Shown here: positions 49,109 to 61,414 of the stretch, one piece after another | Numbering within the stretch: the stretch's first letter is position 1 | Layout: the number at the start of each line of letters is the position of its first letter | Assembly (NCBI GenBank): GCA_000442125.1 | Contig: KE546969.1 | Span: forward strand, 806,001 to 870,000 | From: Opeltia flavorubescens | Taxonomy: Eukaryota > Ascomycota > Lecanoromycetes > Teloschistales > Teloschistaceae | Reading direction: 5' to 3' | Length of the DNA: 64,000 nt | The notes under the pieces: generated by a model | What the model saw: the letters and a program-made list of their open reading frames with translations, nothing else | Told to the model about the DNA's origin: nothing | Database searches by the model: none | Translations under genes and position numbers: made by a program

Positions 49109-50461
49109 CTACACATCATCGTCTTTGGGTGTCGCCTTTGCAGCCTCCTTTCCCTTCTTTGTGGTTTTCTGCTTCTTCTTCTGTTCGACCTTCTTTGCCT
49201 CATTCTTCCGCTTGAGTGTTTTGACCTCTTCCTCTGTCTTCTGTACCGGCTTGAAGAAGCCCTCTAGACGGGCTTGTTGTGACAACTTCAGATTCTTTTG
49301 TAAGCGTGCTGCCGCATTGCGGACGCGGTCCTCGCTGAATCCTTTCTCCGTGACCAGAAATTGCACCAGACCTTCCACGTCTGGTGCGGTCCACTGAAAA
49401 TCGCATTCTGGATGGTCCGCCGGTCTAACATCGGGGTTGGCGAATAACTCACGAGCTTCTTCGAAGGGCCAATCGTCAGGAATTGTATAGCGCTTCTTTG
49501 GGTCATTCTTGATATGCTCAATTACACCCTCGAGAGTACCGTGATCACGGATCAATTTGAGGGCGCTCGCGGGACCAATCTTCGGAATGGGATCAACGTA
49601 ATCGCAGCCAAGGAGGATGCAGAGATCGATGAATTGTGGGCGTTCCATGTCGAGTCCTTTCAAAACCCGTTCGAGTCGGATTTCAAGAATTGGTTCCTTG
49701 CGCTGTTCACTGAAAGTCAGGTGCCGAAGGAGAATTGGAGAATCAAAGCACAGTGTGTCCATGTCTTCTGACGCAGCAGCATAGACTTTTCCAGCTTTTG
49801 CCAATACCGCACACTGTGCTTCTGCTTCGGTTGGAGCGACGATGTACGGAACACCCATAAGGGTCAAGAGCTTCTTAGCTTCGTTGTTATGCTCTCTTGT
49901 CACCTTGACTGTCCGTCTTGAGAATTTCTCCACCTGCTCTGAAGTACCGGTCTCCTTCGCCTCCTCGCGCTGCTCAGTGGCCTCGGCTTTCCTGGCGAAA
50001 CGTTTTGCCAATTCGCCAGACTTGAGTTTTGGTGGGGCTCCGTCGAAGACGTAGAGTGGCTTGATACCATTGTCAACAATGCGCAATGTCCGATAGAACA
50101 AGCCCATCAGATGTGACGTCGTTTCCCCACTCTCGTTCATCAGCTGTTGGCCATCTGATCGTACAGCTACCAGAAAGCTGTAAAGGCTCATGGAACTTGT
50201 ATACATTAGCCATAGATGTTTGAATGGGGATCGGGCCTGAAATCGTACGCATCCTAGGTGAAATGTTTTAGCACTCATTCTCTAAAATGTTCATGGAAGA
50301 TGAGCGCACAATAGCAACCTTGCGACCGAAATGGTTTTTGATCTCGCCGGTCTTAATTGCATCCGGCGCGTTTTCATGGATGACCTGGGCGAGTTCTAGG
50401 ACAAATTAGAACGACTTGTGGTAGCTTTTTAACCTGACAAACACATACGCTTGATCCCCAT
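49109..50461 (-). CDS. FEN1: Flap endonuclease 1 (Rad27)
   Basis: Structure-specific 5' nuclease that removes flaps during Okazaki fragment maturation and long-patch base-excision repair. Exons are 50461-50449 (13 nt), 50395-50310, 50253-50249 (5 nt) and 50195-49109, giving 396 residues. The order is the XPG-N domain ([25 protein letters not shown], with Asp34 in VAIDASMSLYS and Asp86 in [13 protein letters not shown]), the XPG-I domain ([29 protein letters not shown]), the H3TH motif ([21 protein letters not shown]), a PCNA-binding box (QARLEGFF) and a Lys-rich tail. The 5-nt microexon is forced: codon phase and the conserved IDASMS can only be obtained by splicing GATGC between two introns of 56 and 53 nt. 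The gene diverges from GCDH. Confidence 0.93.
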
Positions 50462-50879
50462 GATTGAGATTTGGTAGCAAATATGCTGCTACGGAGCTGG
50501 GTTCCAGGTAGAATAGTGAGGATCGGATTGCTGTCTGATGAAGTGGGCCTCACGCGTAAAGTGGAAGTGACGTCGCGCGACCAAGGAAATTGGGGCGTGT
50601 CCGCAGGGTCGGTCACACATTTCGTCGCGACGCTTTCATCAGAGCGAGGGGTTCTCATTCACAAGATTCAAAGATGAATTCATCATCAGAGCTGTTCCGC
50701 TGTTCCAAAAGTTAGAACACCAATGGGCAAGTTTACTGGCTTCGTCCACTTTTCTGAAAATTCAATCTAATGTACCCATGACGTCGAAACCGAGGGCCTC
50801 GGCTTCTTGTCGAAATATAAATCCGGCAAACTTCCCAAGTCAGCGGGGGGTGTTGTTCAATTAATAGCAAGAGATAAAT
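50462..50879. promoter_or_regulatory. Shared upstream region of FEN1 and the GCDH gene
   Basis: A 418-bp divergent spacer. It includes acgcg-type sequence at 50553-50557 (ACGCGT, an MluI cell-cycle box core such as is bound by MBF in yeasts). Whether it controls FEN1 here is inference only. Confidence 0.35.
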
Positions 50880-52300
50880 ATGTACAAGAACGCTTTGAGA
50901 GGACAGTTTGTGCTTGCAAGACCGGTCCATGTTATCACAAAGCGATGGGCACATGCACCGAGGGTATTCAATTGGGAGGATCCGCTAGATTCGAGTAGTT
51001 TATTCACCGAAGAGGAGCTAGCAATTCAAGATACTGCAAAAGCTTACTGTCAAGAGCGAATGCTGCCACGTGTCTTAGGTGTGTGCCCTCGTTCATGTAT
51101 ATGATTGCCCATTGAACATCCTCCTCCCAGATGCATACCGAAATGAGAACTATGACCGGAAGATCCTGAAAGAAATGGGTGAGCTTGGCCTTTTGGGAGC
51201 GACCATAAAGGGTTACGATTGCGCTGGCGTAAGCAGTGTCGCCTCAGGCCTCATCACCAGAGAGGTCGAACGTGTTGATTCCGGCTATCGCTCTGGCATG
51301 TCCGTTCAGAGCTCGCTGGTGATGGGTGGTATCGATGAATTTGGGACGGAAGAACAGAAAGAAAAATATCTGCCACGTCTGGCTAAAGGAAAACTCCTCG
51401 GTTGCTTCGGCCTGACAGAGCCAAACCATGGCTCGGACCCAGGCTCGATGGAATCAACGGCTAAACCTCATCCATCCAAGAAAGGATATTTATCAATATC
51501 TGGCTCCAAAACATGGATCACCAATTCACCAATAGCCGAATTAATGCTTGTCTGGGCCAAACTCGAAAGCTCAGGGAAGATCCGAGGGTTCCTCATCGAC
51601 CGCAGCGAATGTCCACCTGGTACTCTTGAAACGCCGTCGCTGAAGAATAAGACTGGTCTCCGAGCTTCAATCACCGGAATGATACAGCTCGACGAGTGTC
51701 CGGTCCCAGAAGCCAATATGTTTCCTGACGTCGAGGGTCTCCGGGGTCCATTCAGTTGTCTCAATTCGGCCAGATACGGTATCGCTTGGGGTGTCATGGG
51801 AGCCCTCGAAGACTGTATTACTAGAGCCAGAACTTACGCTCTCGAACGTAGACAATTCAAGAATAATCCGATAGCCAAATATCAGCTTGTCCAGAAGAAA
51901 CTCTCCAGTGCCGTCACCGACGCAGCTTACGGCATCCTTGCAGCGACTCAAGTTGGCCGTCTCAAGGATGAAGGCAAAGCAGCTCCAGAAATGATATCGA
52001 TGATTAAACGACAGAATTGCGATCGAGCTTTGACTAATTCACGAACGTGAGTATGATCTGCAGCTATAATTGTTGTAGTTAACATGGCGTTAGCTTGCAA
52101 GAGATATTTGGGGGTAACGCTGTCAGCGATGAATATGCCATTGGTAGACATGTAGCGAACTTGTTCGTGACTCAGACGTATGAGGGCCAAAGCGACATAC
52201 ACAGTAAGTTCTGTTCGTTTAAGACTCAATGAAATTGACTGAAAATACTGCAGGTCTGATTTTGGGAAGAGCCATCACCGGAATACAAGCGTTTGTGTAA
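50880..52300 (+). CDS. Glutaryl-CoA dehydrogenase, mitochondrial
   Basis: FAD enzyme that oxidises and decarboxylates glutaryl-CoA to crotonyl-CoA in lysine and tryptophan breakdown, passing electrons to ETF. Exons are 50880-51078, 51131-52046, 52094-52203 and 52254-52300, giving 423 residues. The N-terminus is basic with no acidic residues, fitting a mitochondrial presequence. Signatures are [88 protein letters not shown] and [20 protein letters not shown], which carries the catalytic Glu. Across its length the protein follows the GCDH subfamily rather than short- or medium-chain acyl-CoA dehydrogenases. The last exon (47 nt) supplies the ending ITGIQAFV. Confidence 0.93.
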
Positions 52301-52904
52301 ATAATAGATGGCAGACGTATTGCTATTAGATCTTTAGACCTCTGACATCTCAAACCAGCTATTTGTAAATTGAAACGATGAGACACGTATGGAAGACGGA
52401 TAAAGGAATGAAATGTCACGCAGCTACAAAAGTCATCTCCGTACATAGGATCAAAGATAAAAATATATTTCAATAATCTAGTCCAGACCCTTGCGAGGTG
52501 GAGAAGATTTCTCCTGCTAGGTTTCTCGAGGCTTCTTTGTTGACTTCTGTTCAAAATATGGAGGATAAATTGGTGACTAAGAAATCCAGCAAAAAATGAA
52601 TGATGCGTGATTAGTGATCAATTCATCGAGACCTCATACAATCAATTCATTCCTTGAGTCACATTGTGGAGTGTCGTGATCAAGTAACCTTGCGTCATTT
52701 GCCATGAGAACATTCTTTAAATAGCCTTTTCCTCTTCCATCTAAGCGCGCTTGCCTTGTCTTTCACGATTCCGCCTTCAAGTCCAGATCAGCCTTTTGAC
52801 AGCCACATCTCTCTCATACAATAACCTAGAAACATCCCATCGGAGACTCAACATCCGGATACAACCTTTCCTCAAAGCGAGACCTTCTCTTCTATACGTC
52901 AGAC
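52301..52904. other. Intergenic GCDH-UBC4
   Basis: About 600 bp; AT-rich, with no coding content supported. A CT-rich stretch just before 52905 fits a housekeeping-type promoter and 5' UTR of the E2 gene. Confidence 0.4.
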
Positions 52905-53706
<802 letters not shown>

Positions 53707-54802
53707 CTATTGGGATTGGGATTGGGATGACAAGTTGGTCAACAGTGATGGGGTGCTGAGACCATGAGGGACTGTGGGCTTTGGACGTGCATTATCGGCG
53801 AGCAATATCGAGCAAAGCCCAGCGATCCTCACAATGAACATTTCAGTTTCTTTTGAACAGGGTTTCGAGAGCACAGGAAAGGTGCCCGACAATCTGGTGC
53901 GATGGTTTATGCATGCTGTTTACGATAAAGGATGGAGTGTTCAGGGCGCATAGAGCAAATTTGAACATTGATAGATTCTTTGACCCGTTTCCTTGCAAAA
54001 TCCGCTCACTGACATACTCTTGATCACAGTCACATTGCAGGATTCTATTAGCAACGGTAGTTGGCTGTTGGCGAGTCAGGATTTCATAAGATCACGTGAC
54101 CATGCATGAACTCCAAGCGCTCTCAATATTCCTGAGACACAAGCTCAAACATCCAACCTCCTGGATTAGTCGCTGGCCATAGTGATAGTAATCCACTTAC
54201 CAGCGACTCATTCGATGTCGCTGACTCGACATCCACTCCATAGCTCGTGTGCTCCACTTTTCTAGACCACCTGCCCGCCATCTCCTGCCCAGAACACAGT
54301 CTGTTTTAAGCTCGAGTACGGCGGAGGGAGCCCTTCGAAACTGACCAAGTCTGGCATAGACAAATAAATGACCATACATCCACAATCCCTCGGCCCAAGA
54401 CTCTTTTGCCCTTGGCTGTTTAATGCATGACCTTTCAATGACATTCCTCTATGTTCCTTCGTGTGCACTATCCCCTAGGATTCGTTCCACTGCACCTCAT
54501 ATTCTAATGCATCTACTTTCAACTCATTGCTCATACGTACTTCCCAAGTATCTCTCATTGTGTTAAGGGAAATGATTGAAGCTGGTTGAACACTTTCTTT
54601 TTACAAAGCATCAGGGCAGGACCCATCGTGTGCAGGTCGCTCCTTCCGTAAGTCAGCATTGGACATTTTACTCAGACGTGGATGCACTGACGGATGATCG
54701 TGTAGATTCTTTTTTTCCCATCGTTTCTACTCTTGATTGATCAGCTCGAACATATCTCGTCTCTTTCCCCGTCCTACTCTCTTGTTATTCGCGCCTACAA
54801 AC
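53707..54802. other. Intergenic UBC4-noxB
   Basis: About 1.1 kb. Short open frames at 54197-54468 (-) and 53707-53892 (-) have no supporting content. It probably includes the noxB promoter, as the stretch near 54600-54800 is pyrimidine-rich. Confidence 0.4.
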
Positions 54803-56660
54803 ATGACGGCCTTCGAGAAAGAGTTATTGGTAATGGAGGAAAAGCTCGGCCGCAGCGATACGGTGGTATCGAACAGATCGCTGAGGACAAGGTTACCGCC
54901 TCTGACACGAATCTTGATGTCGGGAGAAATGAGTACCACGCCACCCCGTAGGCTACGGCTCGTGGAAAAGATCGACCGCTGGGCTGCCAATGAGGGCTCT
55001 CGGTTCCTTGTCTTAGCCATGTTCGCTGTCGTCCATGCAATGGTCTTTGCTTTCGGTTTCCTCAATTATCACTTAAAGGACAACCTCAACAATGCTCGAT
55101 CTACCTTTGGAATCACCTACTCGATAGCACGCGCATCCGCCCTGGTTTTACATTTCGACATCGCCATCCTGATCTTTCCTGTCTGTAGAACATTGATCTC
55201 TCTCCTTAGACAAACACCGCTCAACGGTATCATTCAATTTGACAAAAACATCTCTTTCCACAAGCTGGTCGCCTATTCGATTGTCCTCTTCACATGGATT
55301 CATACTGTCGCTCACTGGAACAACTTCGCACAGCTGGCTGCTAAGAACAAATTAGGGTTCAAGGGATTTGTCCTTGCTAATTTCACTACCGGTCCTGGCT
55401 GGTCGGGGTATATCATGCTTACAGTTTTGATGATAATGCTGGTCACATCTCTCGAAAGATTCAAGAGGAAGAACCATGAGCGTTTCTGGTTCACACACCA
55501 TCTATTTGTCATATTCTTTGTCTTCTGGTCCATTCATGGAGCGTTCTGTATGATAAAGACGGATGCTGCCCCTTTCTGTTCCAGGACCGGCGTCTTTTGG
55601 CAATACTGGATGTATGGAGGTTTTATCTATCTGATCGAGCGGATGCTTCGAGAAATACGTGGCCGACACAAGACTTTCATCTCCAAAGTCATTCAACATC
55701 CAAGCAACGTCTTCGAAATCCAAATTAAGAAGGAGCGCACCAAGTCCAGAGCGGGACAAGTAAGATACGGAAAATCCGTCAAAAGGTTGAAGCTGATAGA
55801 AGCGTATAGTACATCTTCCTTTGCTGCCCCGAAATCTCCGTATGGCAGTACCACCCATTCACCCTCACTAGCGCTCCAGAAGAGGACTACATATCCGTTC
55901 ACATCCGCTGTGTTGGTGACTTTACCAAGAGACTCGCTACAGTTGTGGGATGCAATTTTGACAAGGGCGATGGCAAGGTGCCCGAGGGCTCTGCTGTCGT
56001 CAGTATCGATCACAATGCCCCCAAGATGGATGTCGACCCAGCGATACGAAGAATCCTACCACGTGTTTACATTGATGGGCCCTTTGGAAGTGCATCGGAA
56101 GATGTGTTTAGGTATGAGGTTGCAGTGCTGGTTGGGGCAGGTATCGGTGTCACACCGTTCGCATCAATTCTCAAGAGTATTTGGTACCGCATGAGTGTTC
56201 CACATCAGAGAACAAGGCTACGGAAGGTGTACTTTTTCTGGGTTTGTCGAGACTACGGTTCGTTCGAGTGGTTCCGGTCACTTCTCATGGCCATCGAAGC
56301 CCAGGACATGGACAGCAATATCGAGATCCATACAGTAAGTTCTTCTACAGCTCCATTCGGATTCCTCAGCTAACGACCATACAGTATTTGACCGCGCGTA
56401 TCAAACCTGACGACGCCGAAAATATCATGATCAATGACGCCAGCGCCGAGACCGATACCATTACCGGCCTGCGCACGCCCACAAACTTTGGTCGGCCGAA
56501 TTGGGATGCCGTCTTCAGAGGTATCCGCAAGATTCATGCTCCGGCGGAAGCGGGTGTCTTTTTCTGTGGCCCCAAACCGCTGGGGAGCACACTTCACACC
56601 AAATGCAACATGTATACTGGTCCCGATTTTCGATTCGTATGGGGGAAGGAAAATTTCTGA
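54803..56660 (+). CDS. noxB: NADPH oxidase of the NoxB (Nox2) type
   Basis: Moves electrons from NADPH through FAD and two haems to oxygen, making superoxide; fungal NoxB is tied to ascospore germination and appressorium or penetration functions. Exons are 54803-55759, 55810-56334 and 56385-56660, giving 585 residues. Six membrane helices carry paired haem histidines in FHKLVAYSIVLFTWIHTVAH and FTHHLFVIFFVFWSIHG. FAD binding is at HPFTLTSAPEED. NADPH binding is at VGAGIGVTPFASIL, FFWVCRDYGSFEWF and FFCGPKPLG, and the end is VWGKENF. The N-terminal extension of about 50 residues (FEKELLVMEEKLGRSDTVV) before the first helix, and the PLNGIIQFDKNISFHK segment, fit NoxB better than NoxA. No EF hand (NoxC) is present. 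The open frame begins further upstream without an ATG, so 54803 is the first usable start. Confidence 0.92.
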
Positions 56661-57315
56661 TTACTTCGATTGGGGTCTATGTTACATACATCTTTCGCTT
56701 CTCTTTCGCTCTTGACAGCATAGCATATTGGCGTAGCTTTGGTCTCGGCGAGGACTTGTATCTTGAGCATTTACAGTATATACTTTCGCTTGCAGCTTGT
56801 TTTCACTGCAGATGTAACACGCGAAAATGGTTCGTGATGTTACATCAGACCAGAAATTGAGTTTCTGTAGATGCTTCTTTGGGAATCGTCATTATAGATC
56901 ATCATTTCTCGAATTCGTGCTTGTAGTCCAAGATGGCCGACATAGCTTGCCCACTGAACTTTCTGTGACATGGAATAGGAAGACTGCGAAAAGAGCTGGA
57001 TTTTTCTTGGACATTTTGATTTTTTGACCGTCTCGTGGGAAAGGGCTCAAGCGATGGTTAGCATATATGAAAAATGTAGGACAAATGGATATAAAGGGGA
57101 GAAGAAGTCGAGATTGTTGCAACGGAGGTCAAAAGGGGATCAATATGCACGATAGCCTGGAGTCATGCAGGATCATTTTCTAGCAACTCGGATGCTATTG
57201 ATCATTATGTTTTCATTGTCCGAGCTACTTGGTAGAGGTGTCGTTATGCATGTACAGAGGTCATAACCAGCATCAATTTTTTTATATCAAACAGGACCAT
57301 TACAATAAGAGAAGA
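56661..57315. other. Intergenic, convergent 3' ends
   Basis: About 650 bp between noxB and the copper amine oxidase gene. No gene is supported; probably 3' UTRs. Confidence 0.45.
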
Positions 57316-59565
57316 TCAAAGTTTACTAGAGCAGCAAATCTCCCCCTTCTCGCCAACCTTCGCTTCCACGCCCGGCTGATGATGCTGCTCCGCCTCCGAT
57401 AGGAGCGTGGACTGATTGACTTCCTGCCTCGAAGGCGGTACATCTAGTGCCGGATTCTTGTCGAAGAAATTCACCGGCTTGAACGCCACGTGGACGATCT
57501 CACAGGGCATGACCGGGAAGTCTTCGACACGGGTGATATGCTGCAAGCCGAATTGGATGAAGAGGACAAGATCGGTGTCCTTGATGTCCTCCTTGCGGTT
57601 GGCCCATGAGCGCACGCCATCGCCGCCGCGGGATTGATTGGTGTACTTGCCGCCTGCATAGAGCTCGCCGTCGCGGTATTTTGTGACGTAAATGTTGTGG
57701 TCGGCGAACTCGGCGCGCTTGAAATGGAAGCTGTCGGGGTCGGCAAGTAGCTTCTGGAATGGCGGTGGGTGGATCTTGTAGCTGACTGGTTTTCCGTTTA
57801 CCGGGTTCAGTATAGACGTATTCTGGATTTTGAAGGTACGATTCTGCTCAAAGTCGATGTCCAGGCCCCCAGATTTGTCAACCAAAGTTTGATCGACCGT
57901 GTAGCCAACACCATGCGGGTTGAAGTCGGAACGAGGCATAGGATGGGCTTCTTCGTAAATCAAACGATTATTGTGACCATCAATGGCGGGATCAACGCGT
58001 AGAGAGAGGATGTGTTGATGGTGCGTGGCGAGGACGCCTGGGTGCACAATTGTACCCCATGGCACTTCCACGCCATCATCGATGGGCTGTGTACTCACGA
58101 TACCTGTTGCCCTGACCTCGTACTTGAGCTCTGCAGCTTGATTGAAGATGAAAGCCATGATGTACTCGTAATTGGCAACGGTGATGATGGACTGGACTAC
58201 AAGTTCCCTGTTGCGGACGAGAGCGGCCTTACCAGTGCGGTAATTTGTATGCTTCCAGCCGATTCCGGCATCCTGTTCGTGGATACAGACTACGTTCTCC
58301 ATGTGCCAAGGCTCACCTTCGTCCGTGTTAAGGATGGCGTCGAGGTAGTGGATGGATCCTAGGCAGTCGCAGCCAAGTTTGAGGTTATTCGCCATGACAC
58401 CTGCACCAGCGTCTCCTAAGTCAAAAGCAGCTTTCTTGTGGAACGGGTGCCGAGGATCAGCATAAGGAATAACCATATCAGAGAGTGACATCCTATAAAA
58501 CACACTTCTACCCTCGTAGCGGACCTGTATAAATTAGCATGCTAACGCAACACATACCGAATTTTTGCCATACATCATGTAAAACCATGCCTTCACGTTG
58601 ATTGAAGCCAACTCTGAAGAACCATTTCTGCCATTCCACGACTTTGCCCGTCTCACCGATTTGCGTGACCTTGAAACTAGCACCGTTTGGCTGTACCACG
58701 TTCAAGGGTTTCAAATCTGTCCGTACTTGTTGGTACTCTGGATCGTACTCGTTCGGCGGTGGGATCTCAAAGGGCTTGGGCTCCTTGACGCTTTGATCAG
58801 CGCCCGTGGGAAGCAAATCTATCCGTACCACTTTCAATCCCACAGCATCCACGACTGGCGAGATTGCAAGAGGAAATGCATAGTGGTTCGAATCCGTGTT
58901 TGATGGATCATGCGGGTCTCTCATGTAAAGAAAACACTGATACATGCGTTGCTCATCATTGACACCGTCAGAGCCTGCTTGTTATCAGCACAACTGGCCA
59001 GTACAATACCCGAAAGCCCATTACCGTAGATCCATGGGTCACTGATCACCGCTGTTCCTTCGGGGAGCTGAAGCTTAGCAATCTCGGCCTTGACACTTTC
59101 ATCTTCCAGAGCGATCTTTTCGATGGCAATAATCTCTTGTGCGTCTCCGGGACCATGGATATTCGGCCCAAGCCTGACATTACTTTTGACTCTTTGGTGG
59201 GAAAGACTGACAACGGCTTCGTGGAATTTGTCCTGAGCAGTAATCGCTCAGTGTCCACCTCAGGGGCGGCCTCTACGCAGAGTACGTACGGTATTGCGGA
59301 TGTAATAACAGACAAAGGCCGTCCTCTCGATCTCACGGGGTCTACCACCATTATGTTCGGCTTCAAGATAGGAGACCAATTGAGCCTTTGGAGGTTCAAG
59401 AAGAGTGATAGCTTTGTATTGAAAGCTGGTGTTCGCAGGATATAAGCTCTGAACAAGCTGTGCAGCATTGGTAATTTCTGAAGAGGTCAAGGGAGATAAA
59501 GGATGTGAGGAGACATGCTTGGCCACGCCTACGCTTGGAGCAAATGAAACTTGCTCCGCTGACAT
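57316..59565 (-). CDS. Peroxisomal copper amine oxidase
   Basis: Oxidatively deaminates primary amines to aldehyde, ammonia and hydrogen peroxide, allowing amine use as nitrogen source. Exons are 59565-59290, 59232-59025, 58974-58574 and 58524-57316, giving 697 residues. N2/N3 domains (SPLTSSEITNAAQLVQSLYP, KVVEWQKWFFRVGFNQREG) precede the catalytic domain. Motifs include YEGRSVFYRMSLSDMVIPY, CDCLGSIHYLDA, the topaquinone precursor Tyr in VANYEY, and the copper-ligand pair in THHQHILSLRVD. The protein ends in SKL, a canonical type-1 peroxisomal targeting signal, so it should act in peroxisomes next to catalase. The last intron (58525-58573) restores HDVRYEGRSVF. Confidence 0.94.
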
Positions 59566-61414
59566 TTTCAAGATGAAGGAGAGGGACTATGGCCGAAGAG
59601 GAGAGATTGTATAGGGAAGGATGTAGTTGTTTGCTGGTAGGACAAGCAACATTAAGGCCTCAATGGATGGCAAACAGTGGTGACCATCTATCGCGAGGGG
59701 TATAAGACGATGAACGAAGGAAGCAAATATCCTTACCTCTTCGGTCAATGGACTATCAATGTGCTGCTATGACGCTTGGAATTACCCTTTTGACGAGGGC
59801 GGCCGTCATGGTACATTGTATTCCCATGTTACTGCCGGTACGTTCTCGGGTAGAGGATGGACCAGGACAAGCGAGTGAGGTAGTCGAGTGGGGCTTCAGA
59901 GAAAAGGAGTCTGTGAGAGGACAGAAAGATCAGAATCCAACTCTGCCCTAATCCCTACAAGGCAGCTCTACCCGGTTATCAGCAGACAAGGGTCTTCAGA
60001 TAACCATTAGGTCGACTGGTCGATTTCTCCACTTCCTTTATTCAAATTCTAGTACTTTATCAATGTCTCTGATCTGCAATGAACCGTCGTCTCGCTTCAC
60101 GCTTTACCGGTAATCATAGCCAAGAGTCACAGCATGCGGATCTGGTCTCGATGGATGGAGATACCACTTACTAAGCAATGTAAAAAGATTGTTTGAAAGC
60201 GGGCGGGGAAGAATGCGTGGGAAGACGCTTACCCAGAATCTGTGAAGATAGAGCTGGTTCGTTCCAGAAAGTAACAGGGATTGGTCGTCTGTAATTGTCG
60301 ACCCTAATCTCATGGAGTTATGACGATTGTAACGTTCCCCGTTGGTGCTCATTCGAGAGGCATGATCCAAACCGGACTCCCTTTCCCGCGCCGGCGTTCC
60401 TATGCCCTCCAGTCCAAGATCCTTCACCCGCATCTGGGCTCGCTTATCATCAGAACGGATTGTCTGACTTTTCCCCATTGGTGCTCGCCCATGAAATGAC
60501 ATTCGGTAATGCCCTTGACACTGAGGGCTCAGCAGAAGTCTGAGACCATCAATCCGGACGGATCGTCCCATGGCTGCATATCCCCACCATACAATCCTTG
60601 CATAAACATGTCATACATCACATAGAGTACTTTATGTTGAAGAGGGAAATGTGCCCCTATTCAAATGACCACCAGGCGGTTCTGGTTGTGTAAAACTTGT
60701 TGGCGGCGGATGCTGAAACACTGAAAGTGGTACCTGTCCCGGCTGCGCTGTCCATGGTCCAGTGGTCGATGTCATCAAATATTGTGATACGCCAGCAGAT
60801 GGGGTATACTATTAAGGGTTTGCCATGATGTTTGTTTGATACAAAAAAGGGAAGATGCCTAAAATCAAGAGTGGCCACCTCTCCAAAACCGAGCTGATAT
60901 CAGACGACCTTAATTCAAAGAAGCATAGTCCAGATTTATGTGTGTTTCTGGCAGGAGGTTTGATATACACATGCCATACAATACTGCAGGGTCTTTCACC
61001 AGTGGTGTGTTTAAAGTGAAGGAGAACACGTACCATCCGTGAACATGGAAGGCGACGTGACTGGTTTCGGTTTCAGCAGTATAACAAACATGATGAACGG
61101 TGTCCTGCATGAGTGAGCAAGCCATTCACGAGACCCGACAACGTGGTTCGTATGCGCAAGACTAGGATATCGGAAGGGAGAGACGAGTGGAGGTATCAGA
61201 CGCGGCTGCTGAATGGCCACACATACGCTGCGCAAGGTCTCCTCGGACTTGGAGCGACGAAAAGCCAATGCACATTGTAATCATAACGAGTGATGATTAA
61301 GAGGAGGAGGAAGAAGAAGAAGAGGAGCATGCAATATATATATATAAAAGTATAGTCGTGTATCCAAGTTCTGTCGCATGCAACGGGAAAGGAACTAAAC
61401 ATCACAAATTGCCA
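59566..61414. other. 1.85-kb stretch with possible but unresolved minus-strand coding
   Basis: Two places look partly coding. At 60232-60571 (-) an ATG-led frame of about 115 codons ends at a strong GTAAGC donor. At 60657-60878 (-) a frame reads YPICWRITIFDDIDHWTMDS and ends TTRTAWWSFE. Neither could be joined into a complete model with an ATG and closed phases, and neither matches a family I know. They may be two short lineage-specific genes. Promoter sequence of the amine oxidase gene lies at the left end. Confidence 0.3.
61299..61350. repeat. GGA/GAA-rich tract joined to a TA dinucleotide repeat
   Basis: A run of GAG/GGA/GAA triplets (about 61299-61328) is followed by about seven TA units (61333-61346) and AAAAG. 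Simple sequence upstream of the unresolved minus-strand coding signals and next to the stop of the proline-rich gene. Confidence 0.7.

Noticed and set aside
54737-54802. Longer N-terminus for NoxB
   Set aside because: The open frame extends to the left, but without an ATG. The first ATG at 54803 gives a typical NoxB length.
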